This document shows positions 8,209 to 16,304 of a DNA stretch of 64,000 bases, one piece after another (the first letter of the stretch is position 1; every line of letters starts with the position of its first letter). A program made the translations under genes and the position numbers. This stretch comes from Pseudomonas sp. H1h (GTDB taxonomy: Bacteria; Pseudomonadota; Gammaproteobacteria; Pseudomonadales; Pseudomonadaceae): positions 1 to 64,000 of the forward strand of contig NZ_AYMJ01000013.1 in the NCBI RefSeq assembly GCF_000633255.1, in the 5' to 3' direction. The notes below the pieces were generated by a model, which saw only the letters and a program-made list of their open reading frames with translations, was not told the DNA's origin and ran no database searches.

Positions 8209-9552
8209 TTAGAGGTTCTGCAAGGTGTCGAGTAGAACCTTCACTTTAGTAATCGACTCCTGATACTCCGCCTGCCAGTCCGAATCGGCAACAATCCCGC
8301 CACCGCCCCAGCAACACACCTGCCCATCCTTGACCAGCAGGCTGCGAATGGCGATGGAACTGTCCATCTCGCCGCGCACGTCCAGATACAGCAGCGAGCC
8401 GCAATACAAGCCCCGCCGCGTTGGCTCCAGTTCGTCGATGATCTGCATCGCACGAATCTTCGGTGCGCCGGTGATCGAACCGCCGGGGAAGCTGCCGGCA
8501 ATCAGGTCCAGTGCGTCGCGGTCATCCGCCAGTTCCCCGGTCACGCTGCTGACCAGGTGATGCACGTTGGGATAGCTTTCCAGACTGAACAACTCCGGCA
8601 CCCGCACCGAGCCGATGCGGCAGGTGCGGCCGAGGTCGTTGCGCAGCAGGTCGACGATCATCAGGTTTTCTGCGCGATCCTTGGGGCTGGCCAGCAGTTC
8701 GGCGGCGTTGGCCGCGTCTTCGGCAGGCGTCAGGCCACGGGGGCGGGTGCCTTTGATCGGGCGGGTTTCCACCTGCCTTTGGCTGACTTTGACGAAACGT
8801 TCCGGCGACAGACTCAACACTGCGCCGCCGTCGGGCAGGCTCTGGAAGCCGGAAAACGGCGTCGGGCAGGCCTCGCGCAACGCGCAATAGGCCAGCCACG
8901 GATCGCCCTGACACGGCGCGCGGAAGCGCTGGGCGAAGTTGACCTGATAGCAATCACCGGCCTGGATGTATTGATGAATGCGCTCCAGTGCCTGGCGATA
9001 GTCATCGGCTGACAGGTCGGCGGTCATCGGCGTGTTCAGTGTGAACGGCGTCAGTGTCGCCGAAGCTGGCTGAGTGAACAGCGCGATCAGCCGCTGTTGC
9101 TCACTGTCGGCCAGCGACGGGTGAAACACCAGTTGGCTGGTGGCTGTCTGGTGATCGCTGATCAGCGCCCAGTCGTACAGACCGAAACGCGCGTCGGGCA
9201 GTTGCAGGTCGTCCCGGGCCTGGCTCGGCAGGTTTTCCAGATGCCGGCCGAAATCGTAGCTCAGATAGCCGATCAGGCCGCCGGCGAAGGGCAACTGATA
9301 GTCTGCCGGCAGCTGCGCTTCGCCCAGGCGGGTCAGGTTATCGCGCAGGCGTTGCAGGAACAGGCTGCCGCTTTCGTTCGGCAACACCGCCAGTTGTTCC
9401 AGCGGCCAGGCGCTGAGCAGGTCGTAACGGCCACGGTCGGCACTCGGTCGGCCGCTGTCGAGCAGCACGGCGCCGGGCGCATGACGGATGGCCGCGAAGT
9501 AGTCGGCGGGATTGGTGCGGTAGGGCAGCGGGTGTACGGAACAGGTCAACAT
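8209..9552 (-). CDS. pabB: Aminodeoxychorismate synthase component I
   Basis: A 447-residue chorismate-utilising enzyme that, with glutamine amidotransferase PabA, makes 4-amino-4-deoxychorismate for folate synthesis. The active-site motif is PIKGT at 265-269. The lysine K267 separates PabB from anthranilate synthase TrpE, which has alanine there. Downstream conserved blocks are LLASPKDRAENLMIVDLLRNDL, FPGGSITGAPKIRAM and GGGIVADSDWQAEYQE. The length is that of stand-alone PabB. pabA is not nearby, as usual in Pseudomonas. The start ATG 9552 gives MLTCSVHPLPY, a typical opening. The gene is monocistronic between two REPINs. Confidence 0.95.
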   Translation of the reverse strand: MLTCSVHPLPYRTNPADYFAAIRHAPGAVLLDSGRPSADRGRYDLLSAWPLEQLAVLPNESGSLFLQRLRDNLTRLGEAQLPADYQLPFAGGLIGYLSYDFGRHLENLPSQARDDLQLPDARFGLYDWALISDHQTATSQLVFHPSLADSEQQRLIALFTQPASATLTPFTLNTPMTADLSADDYRQALERIHQYIQAGDCYQVNFAQRFRAPCQGDPWLAYCALREACPTPFSGFQSLPDGGAVLSLSPERFVKVSQRQVETRPIKGTRPRGLTPAEDAANAAELLASPKDRAENLMIVDLLRNDLGRTCRIGSVRVPELFSLESYPNVHHLVSSVTGELADDRDALDLIAGSFPGGSITGAPKIRAMQIIDELEPTRRGLYCGSLLYLDVRGEMDSSIAIRSLLVKDGQVCCWGGGGIVADSDWQAEYQESITKVKVLLDTLQNL

Positions 9553-9660
9553 GGGCGGGGCAGATCGGCCATTGAGGCGGGGTGGGGATTGTAGTCCTCT
9601 GCGGGAGTTGCTCCTAGAGGGGATGTCGGCGATGAGCGGATTGGGTGCGGGGAGTCCGTC

Positions 9661-9738
9661 TTCGCGAGCAAGCCCGCTCCCACATTGGATCTTCAGTGTT
9701 GATCAGATCTCAGTGGGAGCGGGCTTGCTCGCGAAGGC
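9661..9738. repeat. REPIN (inverted REP pair)
   Basis: Arms ttcgcgagcaagcccgctcc and gtgggagcgggcttgctcgc are separated by about 35 bp, between pabB and the ATP-grasp gene. Confidence 0.9.
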
Positions 9739-9755
9739 CGCGCCTCGATGCTGGA

Positions 9756-10742
9756 TCAGCCCTCGACCGCTGGAATATGCCCAAACATTTCCTGAGTAAA
9801 CGCCACCCGTTCCTCGACCGACTCCGTCACCCCGCGTGCTTTCAGATCCTCCAGATGCGCCTCGACCGCATGCGTACGCTGGGTCAGCCCGCAATCGTTG
9901 GCAATCTGGATATTCAGCCCCGGCCGCGCATTCAGCTCCAGAATCAGCGGGCCTTTCTCCTGGTCCAGCACCATGTCCACACCGATATAACCCAGCCCGC
10001 ACAGCTCGTAACAGCCAGCGGCGAGTTTCATGAAACCGTCCCAGTAGGGCAGTTGCACACCGTCCACCGCGTTGGTGGTGTCGGGGTGTTTGTTGATGAT
10101 GTTGTTCAGCCAGGTGCCGCGCAGTGTCAGGCCGGTGGCCAGGTCGACACCGACGCCGATGGCGCCCTGGTGCAGGTTGGCCTTGCCGCCGGACTGGCGG
10201 GTCGGCAACCGCAGCATGGCCATCACCGGGTAGCCCATCAGCACGATGATGCGGATGTCCGGCACGCCTTCGTAGCTGATGCTCTTGAAAATCTGGTCCG
10301 GGGTTACCCGGTATTCGATCAGCGCGCGGTCGCGATGGCCGCCCAGCGAATACAGGCCGGTGAGGATGCTGGAAATATGGTGCTCCAGCTCCTCGTGGGC
10401 GAGGATCTTGCCCGACACCGTGCGATAGCGGCCCTCGAAGCGGTCGGCGATCACGATGATGCCGTCACCGCCGGCGCCCTGAGCCGGTTTGATCACGAAG
10501 TCGTTGCGCCCGCCGATGATCTCGTCGAGCTTGTCGATTTCCTTCTCGGTGGAGATCACGCCATACAGCTCCGGCACATGGATGCCGGCGGCGATCGCGC
10601 GTTCCTTGGTGATGATCTTGTCATCGACGATCGGGTACAGGCTGCGCTTGTTGTACTTGAGCACGTAGTCGGCGTTACGCCGATTGATGCCCATGATGCC
10701 CCGGGCCTCCAGGGCCTTCCAGGTCTTCCAGAAACCGAACAT
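9756..10742 (-). CDS. RimK-like ATP-grasp ligase (alpha-L-glutamate ligase-like protein)
   Basis: A 328-residue ATP-grasp enzyme without signal or membrane segment, so cytoplasmic. The phosphate loop is KPAQGAGGDGI (85-95). The Mg2+-binding residues are in DMVLD and ILELNARPGLNIQIAN near residues 265-290. Such enzymes join a carboxylate to an amine through an acyl phosphate; RimK adds glutamates to ribosomal protein S6. The family here, alpha-L-glutamate ligase-like, has no substrate I can name. It is the last gene of a three-gene operon: its ATG overlaps the stop of the transglutaminase-like gene by one base (TGATG), implying translational coupling. The context suggests it makes or modifies a peptide or glutamate-containing product handled at the envelope by the other two proteins (inference). 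Confidence 0.9.
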   Translation of the reverse strand: MFGFWKTWKALEARGIMGINRRNADYVLKYNKRSLYPIVDDKIITKERAIAAGIHVPELYGVISTEKEIDKLDEIIGGRNDFVIKPAQGAGGDGIIVIADRFEGRYRTVSGKILAHEELEHHISSILTGLYSLGGHRDRALIEYRVTPDQIFKSISYEGVPDIRIIVLMGYPVMAMLRLPTRQSGGKANLHQGAIGVGVDLATGLTLRGTWLNNIINKHPDTTNAVDGVQLPYWDGFMKLAAGCYELCGLGYIGVDMVLDQEKGPLILELNARPGLNIQIANDCGLTQRTHAVEAHLEDLKARGVTESVEERVAFTQEMFGHIPAVEG

Positions 10743-12277
10743 CAGGCGTCAGCCTTCTTCAGGAAAGCCTTGAAACGCACCAGTTCGGTCAGGCGGTAGC
10801 CGCGATAGCGACCCATCGCCAGCATGAAGCCCACCAGAATCAGCAGGATCGCCGGGAAGGTGAACACGAAGTACACCAGCTCCGGCACGGTCATGATCAG
10901 GTGCGCCAGCGAGGCGGCGAACAGCGTGCCGATCGCCACTTTCAGCGCATGGCTGGCACCGCGTTCTTCCCAGGTGATCGACAGGCGTTCGATGGTCATG
11001 GTCAGAATCACCATCGGGAACAGCGCCACCGACAAGCCGCGCTCCAGGCCGAGTTTGTGGCTGAACAGGCTGATCGCCGCAATCAGCACCACCACGAAGG
11101 TCAACACCACCGACAATCGCGGCAGCATCTGCAGCTTCAAGTGTTCCAGGTACGAGCGCAGCGACAACCCCAGCGCCGTGATCACGGTAAACAGCAGGAT
11201 GCCGAAGCCCAGTTGTGTTTCGCGGAAGGCCAAAGCGATCAGTACCGGGGTGAACGTGCCGAGGGTCTGCAGGCCGATGAGGTTGCGCAGGATCAGGATC
11301 ACCAGCACGCCGATCGGGATCATCACCATGATCATGAACGTCTGCTGGGTCTGCAGCGGCAGGCCGTACAGCGAGTATTCGAGGAAGTTGGCGTCGGTGT
11401 TTTCGTCGGTCAGCTTGGCCAGACGAATCGCGTTCATCTCGCTGTTGTTCAGGCTGAAGGTCACGTTGGCTTTCTTCGCGCCGTCGACGGTGATCAGGTT
11501 TTCATCGCCGGTCCACCACAGCAGGCGGTCGGTCGGTAGGCCTTGTTCACCGGTTTCCGGGTTGAAGTACAGCCAGTCGTTGCCGTTGAAGCTGCGCAGC
11601 CACAGTTCCGGGGTTTGCGGTTGATCGGCGACGAGGCGGATGGTGTGGACTTTTTCCACCGGTACGTGGGCAATCGACAGCAGCAGTTCGACGATCTTCG
11701 CCTTGTGCGGCGTCGACGGGTCGCCGGCCAGCAGCAGTTTGACGTTGTCATCGTTGGCGTTGTTGACGCGTTTGATCGCCTCGCCAATGAAGGTTTCGAC
11801 GTCGGCCGAGTGCTGGCGGATCGGTGCGAGCAGGGCTTCGGCGGCGATTTTTTCCGGGCCTTCGATGGCAATGCTGTCGCGGAAGGTCGGGCCTTTGATC
11901 TTGGTTTTTTCGGCGGTGTAACGCTTGGTCAGCACCAAACGGTAATAAAGAGTCTGGTTGCCCTTGGCCCGGCGTGCCGACCAGGTGACCTTGCGGTTGC
12001 CGTCGACACGATTGACCGCCACGCCGTAGTTATTGGAGATGAAGCTCTCATTGAGGCTGACGTAATCGCGGCTCAGCGGCGGCACGAACATCTGGATCTT
12101 CACCGGATCCTTGGTGCTGGCGACGAACTCGACCTTGGCGTCGATATTCCACAGGTCGTCGGTGGCGTCTTCGGTCACCGGGATGCCGAGCACGAAAATC
12201 TGATAGGCCGTAACCGAAACGCCCAAGAGCACCAGAATGGTGATCAGGATTTTCAGGTGGAAGGTTAGAGAACGCAT
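10742..12277 (-). CDS. Membrane protein: inactive transglutaminase-like domain plus seven helices
   Basis: 511 residues. One membrane helix (about 10-33) is followed by a soluble, probably periplasmic region (about 35-315) and then a block of about seven helices (about 318-495). The soluble part holds a transglutaminase-like fold remnant around residues 190-260 (LLLAGDPSTPHKAKIVELL, then ELWLRSFNGNDWLYFNPETG). The usual catalytic cysteine and histidine are replaced, and there is no cysteine anywhere in the protein, so thiol catalysis is excluded. The family name, inactive transglutaminase fused to seven transmembrane helices, fits. It is the middle gene of the operon, 5 bp after the retropepsin-like gene and overlapping the ligase gene by one base. 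It probably binds a peptide or amide and couples the outside to the cytosolic ligase; this role is inferred. Confidence 0.88.
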   Translation of the reverse strand: MRSLTFHLKILITILVLLGVSVTAYQIFVLGIPVTEDATDDLWNIDAKVEFVASTKDPVKIQMFVPPLSRDYVSLNESFISNNYGVAVNRVDGNRKVTWSARRAKGNQTLYYRLVLTKRYTAEKTKIKGPTFRDSIAIEGPEKIAAEALLAPIRQHSADVETFIGEAIKRVNNANDDNVKLLLAGDPSTPHKAKIVELLLSIAHVPVEKVHTIRLVADQPQTPELWLRSFNGNDWLYFNPETGEQGLPTDRLLWWTGDENLITVDGAKKANVTFSLNNSEMNAIRLAKLTDENTDANFLEYSLYGLPLQTQQTFMIMVMIPIGVLVILILRNLIGLQTLGTFTPVLIALAFRETQLGFGILLFTVITALGLSLRSYLEHLKLQMLPRLSVVLTFVVVLIAAISLFSHKLGLERGLSVALFPMVILTMTIERLSITWEERGASHALKVAIGTLFAASLAHLIMTVPELVYFVFTFPAILLILVGFMLAMGRYRGYRLTELVRFKAFLKKADA

Positions 12278-12282
12278 GGAAA

Positions 12283-12819
12283 TTACTCGGCGGTATGAGC
12301 GGCGATGGTGCAGGCGGGTTTGCCGGCAGCGTATTTAAGACTGGGGTCGACCAGCGCGTCGAAGCGTTTCAGGGCTTCGGAGCCGATCAAAAGCGGGTAT
12401 TGGAACGCACTACGGTCGGTCAGGTTCACTTCGATGCTGCGCAGCGCCGTCCCCATGCAGATGTCCAGCTCGATCACCGGGCGGGCTGTGTACTTTTTGC
12501 CTTCTTCCGGGTCGTAGTCGCCGGCGCGGCGCTTGATCTTGCTGACCCGGGCCAGCGGTCGTTCGATCGGGTGCGAGTGCGCGGCGTCAATTGCCAGATA
12601 GAAGCGCACCCAGGACTCGCCATTGCGTTTGAAGCGTTTGATGTCGCGGGCGCTCAGCGAAGCGGTTTTGGCGCCGGTGTCGAGTTTGGCCGCCACTTGC
12701 AGATTGATGCCATCAAGCGATGCATATTCGTTGAGGCCGTACACGGTTTTTTCCCCCGCGGCAGCCAGGCCGGGCAGGCAAAACAGTGCAAAAAATGTGG
12801 GGAAGGGCTTGAGTCTCAT
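12283..12819 (-). CDS. Secreted retropepsin-like aspartic protease (ATP-dependent zinc protease family, RimB-like)
   Basis: A 178-residue protein with a cleavable signal peptide (MRLKPFPTFFALFCLPGLAAA, cut near residue 21), so periplasmic. The mature part is one retropepsin-like domain with the catalytic motif LDTGA at 46-50 (D47). Databases call the family ATP-dependent zinc protease, but the fold is that of a homodimeric aspartic protease, related to RimB encoded beside rimK. The first in-frame ATG lies far upstream at 13065. ATG 12819 directly precedes the signal peptide and is the right start. It is the first gene of the operon with the degenerate transglutaminase and ATP-grasp genes. A protease that removes what the ligase adds, or one that processes an envelope target, are the two obvious models. 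Confidence 0.86.
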   Translation of the reverse strand: MRLKPFPTFFALFCLPGLAAAGEKTVYGLNEYASLDGINLQVAAKLDTGAKTASLSARDIKRFKRNGESWVRFYLAIDAAHSHPIERPLARVSKIKRRAGDYDPEEGKKYTARPVIELDICMGTALRSIEVNLTDRSAFQYPLLIGSEALKRFDALVDPSLKYAAGKPACTIAAHTAE

Positions 12820-13004
12820 AAATCCTGGTGCGCAGCGTTCCGTTCTCGGTTCAGGTTCCTGGCAAAACTTGCGCAAGCGCCTTCGTGTGCCTATCAGCTT
12901 TTTATGACAAGCCGTGCAAATGGCCAGCAAATGCGGGCGGCATTCTAGCACGGTGGTTTTATGGCGCCAGCGCCTGCACAGGTCTATACCCCTTGAGGAT
13001 TCCC

Positions 13005-13094
13005 AGTGGGAGCTAGCCCGCCCGCGAAGGCGGTCGGGCATCCTGGAACCGATCTCGACTGACACTACGCTTTCGCGAGCAGGCTCGCTCCCAG
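13005..13094. repeat. REPIN, diverged left arm
   Basis: The left arm is gtgggagctagcccgcccgcgaagg and the inverted right arm tttcgcgagcaggctcgctccc. It separates the retropepsin operon leader from the prp promoter. Confidence 0.85.
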
Positions 13095-13123
13095 ATTGGA
13101 AGATTACTGACGGTTATTAGACG

Positions 13124-13206
13124 ATTGTCGACAATGTGTATTTATCCTTTGACTGATTCGGGTGAATTGGCTAGTTTTTGCCGCATTGGATTTTAAGGTG
13201 TCGACA
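13124..13206 (+). promoter_or_regulatory. prp promoter region with two GntR-type operators
   Basis: ATTGTCGACAAT at 13124-13135 is a perfect palindrome. TGTCGACA at 13199-13206 repeats its core next to the ribosome site of the GntR gene. Between them TTGACT (13149-13154) and TAGTTT (13172-13177), 17 bp apart, form a plausible sigma-70 promoter. Operator centres are 73 bp apart, close to seven helical turns, so the sites flank the promoter in a way that suits autorepression, possibly with looping. Confidence 0.6.
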
Positions 13207-13208
13207 AT

Positions 13209-13934
13209 ATGCTGGATCAACTCGATCCCCCGGTCATCAGTGGCGACGACTCCGAGACGCTCTCGGAAAACGTCTTCCGACGCATCCAGGCGGCCATCGT
13301 CAAAGGCGAGATCGCCCCGGGCAGCAAGATCTCCGAGCCTGAATTGGCGCGCACCTACGGCATCAGCCGCGGGCCACTGCGCGAGGCCATTCATCGGCTC
13401 GAAGGCCAGCGCCTGCTGGTGCGGGTACCGCATGTCGGCGCACGGGTGGTGTCGCTCAGCCACGCCGAATTGCTCGAACTCTACGAAATCCGCGAATCCC
13501 TCGAAGGCATGGCCTGCCGTCTGGCGGCCGAACGCATGAGTGTCGAAGAAATCGACGAACTGCGCCGGGTGCTGGAGACCCACGAGCGCGATGCCGCGTT
13601 TCAGGCCGGCGTCGGCTATTACCAGCAGGAAGGCGATTTCGACTTTCATTACCGGATCATCCAGGGCAGCGGCAACCGCACGCTGACGCAGATGCTCTGC
13701 GGCGAGCTGTACCAACTGGTGCGCATGTACCGCATCCAGTTTTCCACCACGCCCAACCGGCCGCGCCAGGCCTTCGCCGAACACCACCGGATTCTCGATG
13801 CCATCGCCGACCGTGACGGTGAACTCGCGGAATTGTTGATGCGCCGCCACATCGGCGCCTCGAAACGCAACATCGCCCGTCATTACCAGGACGGCGCCGA
13901 CAATAAGACAGCCACTGAACGAGGTGAGTCATGA
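13209..13934 (+). CDS. GntR-family (FCD) regulator of the methylcitrate operon
   Basis: A 241-residue FadR/FCD-type GntR protein. The winged helix occupies about residues 16-85 ([46 protein letters not shown]), and the helical FCD effector domain fills the rest, with metal- or acid-binding histidines in HYRII and EHHRIL. It is the first gene of the prp operon, and its stop codon overlaps the prpB start (ATGA). This position and the palindromes either side of its promoter indicate an autoregulated repressor of propionate catabolism, probably released by 2-methylcitrate or propionyl-CoA-derived acids (inference from the pathway). AAGG at 13195 is the ribosome site and overlaps the second operator. 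Confidence 0.92.
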   Translation: MLDQLDPPVISGDDSETLSENVFRRIQAAIVKGEIAPGSKISEPELARTYGISRGPLREAIHRLEGQRLLVRVPHVGARVVSLSHAELLELYEIRESLEGMACRLAAERMSVEEIDELRRVLETHERDAAFQAGVGYYQQEGDFDFHYRIIQGSGNRTLTQMLCGELYQLVRMYRIQFSTTPNRPRQAFAEHHRILDAIADRDGELAELLMRRHIGASKRNIARHYQDGADNKTATERGES

Positions 13935-14824
13935 GTTCCAAGCAGAACACTCCAGGCCAGCGTTTCCGCGATGCGGTCGCCAGCGAGCACCCATTGCAGG
14001 TGGTCGGCGCGATCAACGCCAACCACGCGCTGCTGGCCAAGCGCGCCGGTTTCAAGGCGATCTACCTGTCCGGTGGCGGGGTGGCCGCAGGCTCCCTCGG
14101 CGTGCCGGACCTGGGCATCACCGGCCTGGATGACGTGCTGACCGACGTGCGCCGCATCACCGACGTCTGCGATCTGCCGCTGTTGGTGGACGTGGATACC
14201 GGTTTCGGTTCGTCGGCGTTCAACGTCGCGCGCACCGTGAAGTCGATGATCAAGTTCGGCGCGGCGGCGATTCACATCGAAGACCAGGTCGGCGCCAAGC
14301 GTTGCGGCCACCGTCCGAATAAAGAGATCGTCAGCCAGCAGGAAATGGTCGACCGCATCAAGGCCGCCGTTGACGCCCGCACCGACGACAGCTTCGTGAT
14401 CATGGCGCGCACCGACGCGCTGGCCGTTGAAGGTCTGGAATCGGCACTGGATCGCGCCGCCGCGTGCATCGAGGCCGGCGCTGACATGATCTTCCCGGAA
14501 GCCATCACCGAGCTTGAGATGTACAAGCTGTTCGCCAACCGCGTGAAGGCGCCGATCCTCGCCAACATCACCGAGTTCGGCTCGACGCCGTTGTACACCA
14601 CCGAGCAGCTTGCTGGAGCGGATGTGTCGCTGGTGCTATACCCGCTGTCGGCATTCCGCGCGATGAACAAGGCGGCGGAAAACGTCTACACCGCGATCCG
14701 CCGCGATGGCACGCAGCAGAATGTCATCGACACCATGCAGACGCGCATGGAGCTTTACGATCGCATCGACTATCACACTTTCGAGCAGAAGCTCGACGCG
14801 TTGTTTGCACAAAAGAAAGGCTGA
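13931..14824 (+). CDS. prpB: Methylisocitrate lyase
   Basis: A 297-residue enzyme that splits 2-methylisocitrate into pyruvate and succinate, the last step of the methylcitrate cycle. It is a PEP mutase/isocitrate lyase-type barrel. KRCGH at 123-127 carries the catalytic cysteine C125, and VDVDTGFG at 87-94 the Mg2+-binding aspartates. The length matches PrpB rather than the much longer isocitrate lyase AceA. It overlaps the regulator gene by four bases (ATGA), so the two are translationally coupled. A REPIN separates it from prpC. Confidence 0.96.
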   Translation: MSSKQNTPGQRFRDAVASEHPLQVVGAINANHALLAKRAGFKAIYLSGGGVAAGSLGVPDLGITGLDDVLTDVRRITDVCDLPLLVDVDTGFGSSAFNVARTVKSMIKFGAAAIHIEDQVGAKRCGHRPNKEIVSQQEMVDRIKAAVDARTDDSFVIMARTDALAVEGLESALDRAAACIEAGADMIFPEAITELEMYKLFANRVKAPILANITEFGSTPLYTTEQLAGADVSLVLYPLSAFRAMNKAAENVYTAIRRDGTQQNVIDTMQTRMELYDRIDYHTFEQKLDALFAQKKG

Positions 14825-14833
14825 ATAAAATTC

Positions 14834-14932
14834 TGTGGGAGCGAGCCTGCTCGCGATGGGCGTTAACGATAACGCGATGTTCCTGATGCGCCGAGGTGTT
14901 CCAGCCACCTTCGCGAGCAGGCTCGCTCCCAC
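14834..14932. repeat. REPIN (inverted REP pair)
   Basis: Arms tgtgggagcgagcctgctcgcg and ttcgcgagcaggctcgctccca flank a 55-bp spacer in the prpB-prpC gap. Confidence 0.9.
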
Positions 14933-14971
14933 ACGTTTCCCCATACAAATTCAAAAAGATTGGAGAACACA

Positions 14972-16099
14972 ATGGCCGAAGCAAAAGTACTCAGTGGCGC
15001 CGGACTCCGGGGCCAGGTTGCCGGGCAAACCGCACTGTCCACCGTGGGCCAGGCCGGCGCCGGGCTGACCTATCGCGGCTACGACGTGCGTGAACTGGCG
15101 GCGGACGCGCAGTTCGAAGAAGTGGCCTACCTGCTGCTGTACGGCGAGCTGCCCACCCAGGCGCAACTCGACGCCTACCAGCAAAAACTGGGCAAGCTGC
15201 GCGACTTGCCGCAAGCGCTGAAAGAAGTGCTCGAACGCATCCCCGCCGACGCTCACCCGATGGACGTGATGCGCACCGGTTGCTCGTTTCTGGGCAACAT
15301 CGAGCCGGAGAAAGACTTCTCCGAGCAACGCGACAAGACCGACCGCCTGCTGGCCGCGTTCCCGGCGATCATGTGCTACTGGTATCGCTTCAGCCATGAC
15401 GGCAAGCGCATCAACTGCGTGACCGACGAGCAGTCCATCGGCGGCCATTTCCTGCACCTGCTGCACGACAAGAAGCCGAGCGAGCTGCACGTCAAAGTGA
15501 TGAACGTGTCGCTGATCCTCTATGCCGAGCACGAATTCAACGCCTCGACCTTCACCGCTCGGGTGTGCGCTTCGACCCTGTCCGACCTGTATTCCTGCGT
15601 CACCGCGGCCATTGGTTCGCTGCGTGGTCCGCTGCACGGCGGTGCCAACGAAGCGGCGATGGAAATGATCGAGCGCTTCTCATCGCCCGAAGAAGCGATC
15701 AAGGGCACCCTCGGCATGCTCGAGCGCAAGGACAAGATCATGGGCTTCGGTCACGCGATCTATAAAGACAGTGATCCGCGCAACGAGGTGATCAAGGGCT
15801 GGTCGAAAAAACTCGCCGACGAAGTGGGTGACAAGGTGCTGTTCGCAGTTTCCGAAGCCATCGACAAGACCATGTGGGAGCAAAAGAAACTGTTCCCCAA
15901 CGCCGATTTCTACCATGCCTCGGCGTACCACTTCATGGGCATCCCGACCAAGCTGTTCACGCCGATCTTTGTCTGCTCGCGCCTGACCGGCTGGGCCGCG
16001 CATGTGTTCGAACAGCGTGCCAACAACCGCATCATCCGCCCCAGCGCCGAATACGTCGGCGTCGAACAGCGCAAGTTCGTGCCAATCGAACGTCGCTGA
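14972..16099 (+). CDS. prpC: 2-Methylcitrate synthase
   Basis: A 375-residue citrate-synthase-family enzyme condensing propionyl-CoA with oxaloacetate. Family motifs include GLTYRGYDVRELA near the N-terminus, GPLHGGANEAAMEM, and MGFGHAIYKDSDPR with the catalytic histidine; the catalytic aspartate lies near FYHASAYHFMGIP. Its short length and position in the operon separate PrpC from the housekeeping GltA. An in-frame TTG at 14960 precedes the ATG, but GGAG at 14962-14965 is positioned for ATG 14972. It is followed by a 205-bp gap with a REPIN before acnD. Confidence 0.96.
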   Translation: MAEAKVLSGAGLRGQVAGQTALSTVGQAGAGLTYRGYDVRELAADAQFEEVAYLLLYGELPTQAQLDAYQQKLGKLRDLPQALKEVLERIPADAHPMDVMRTGCSFLGNIEPEKDFSEQRDKTDRLLAAFPAIMCYWYRFSHDGKRINCVTDEQSIGGHFLHLLHDKKPSELHVKVMNVSLILYAEHEFNASTFTARVCASTLSDLYSCVTAAIGSLRGPLHGGANEAAMEMIERFSSPEEAIKGTLGMLERKDKIMGFGHAIYKDSDPRNEVIKGWSKKLADEVGDKVLFAVSEAIDKTMWEQKKLFPNADFYHASAYHFMGIPTKLFTPIFVCSRLTGWAAHVFEQRANNRIIRPSAEYVGVEQRKFVPIERR

Positions 16100-16142
16100 A
16101 TGGTGAAGCTGCCACACAGGTAACGGGATAAACCGGAGCCAA

Positions 16143-16231
16143 TGTGGGAGCGGGCTTGCTCGCGAATGCGGTGTATCAGTCGACAAATCCGTTGAATGAC
16201 ACTCCGCATTCGGGAGCAAGCCCCCTCCCAC
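16143..16231. repeat. REPIN, right arm diverged
   Basis: The left arm tgtgggagcgggcttgctcgcg and right arm cgggagcaagccccctccca lie between prpC and acnD. Confidence 0.85.
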
Positions 16232-16304
16232 CGTTGACCGAGTTGGATTCAGTGCCGGTGTCGTGCCCACCCTTTGAAACTACCGTGACCCGAGTCCTGA
16301 CCCG

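Larger units (their letters stand above)
12820..13208. other. 389-bp divergent control region with REPIN
   Basis: The region holds the leader of the retropepsin operon (minus strand), a REPIN at 13005-13094, and the prp promoter with two palindromic operators. On the minus strand a TAGAAT hexamer close to 12950 could be the -10 box of the retropepsin operon, but no good -35 was found. No additional gene is visible. Confidence 0.6.
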
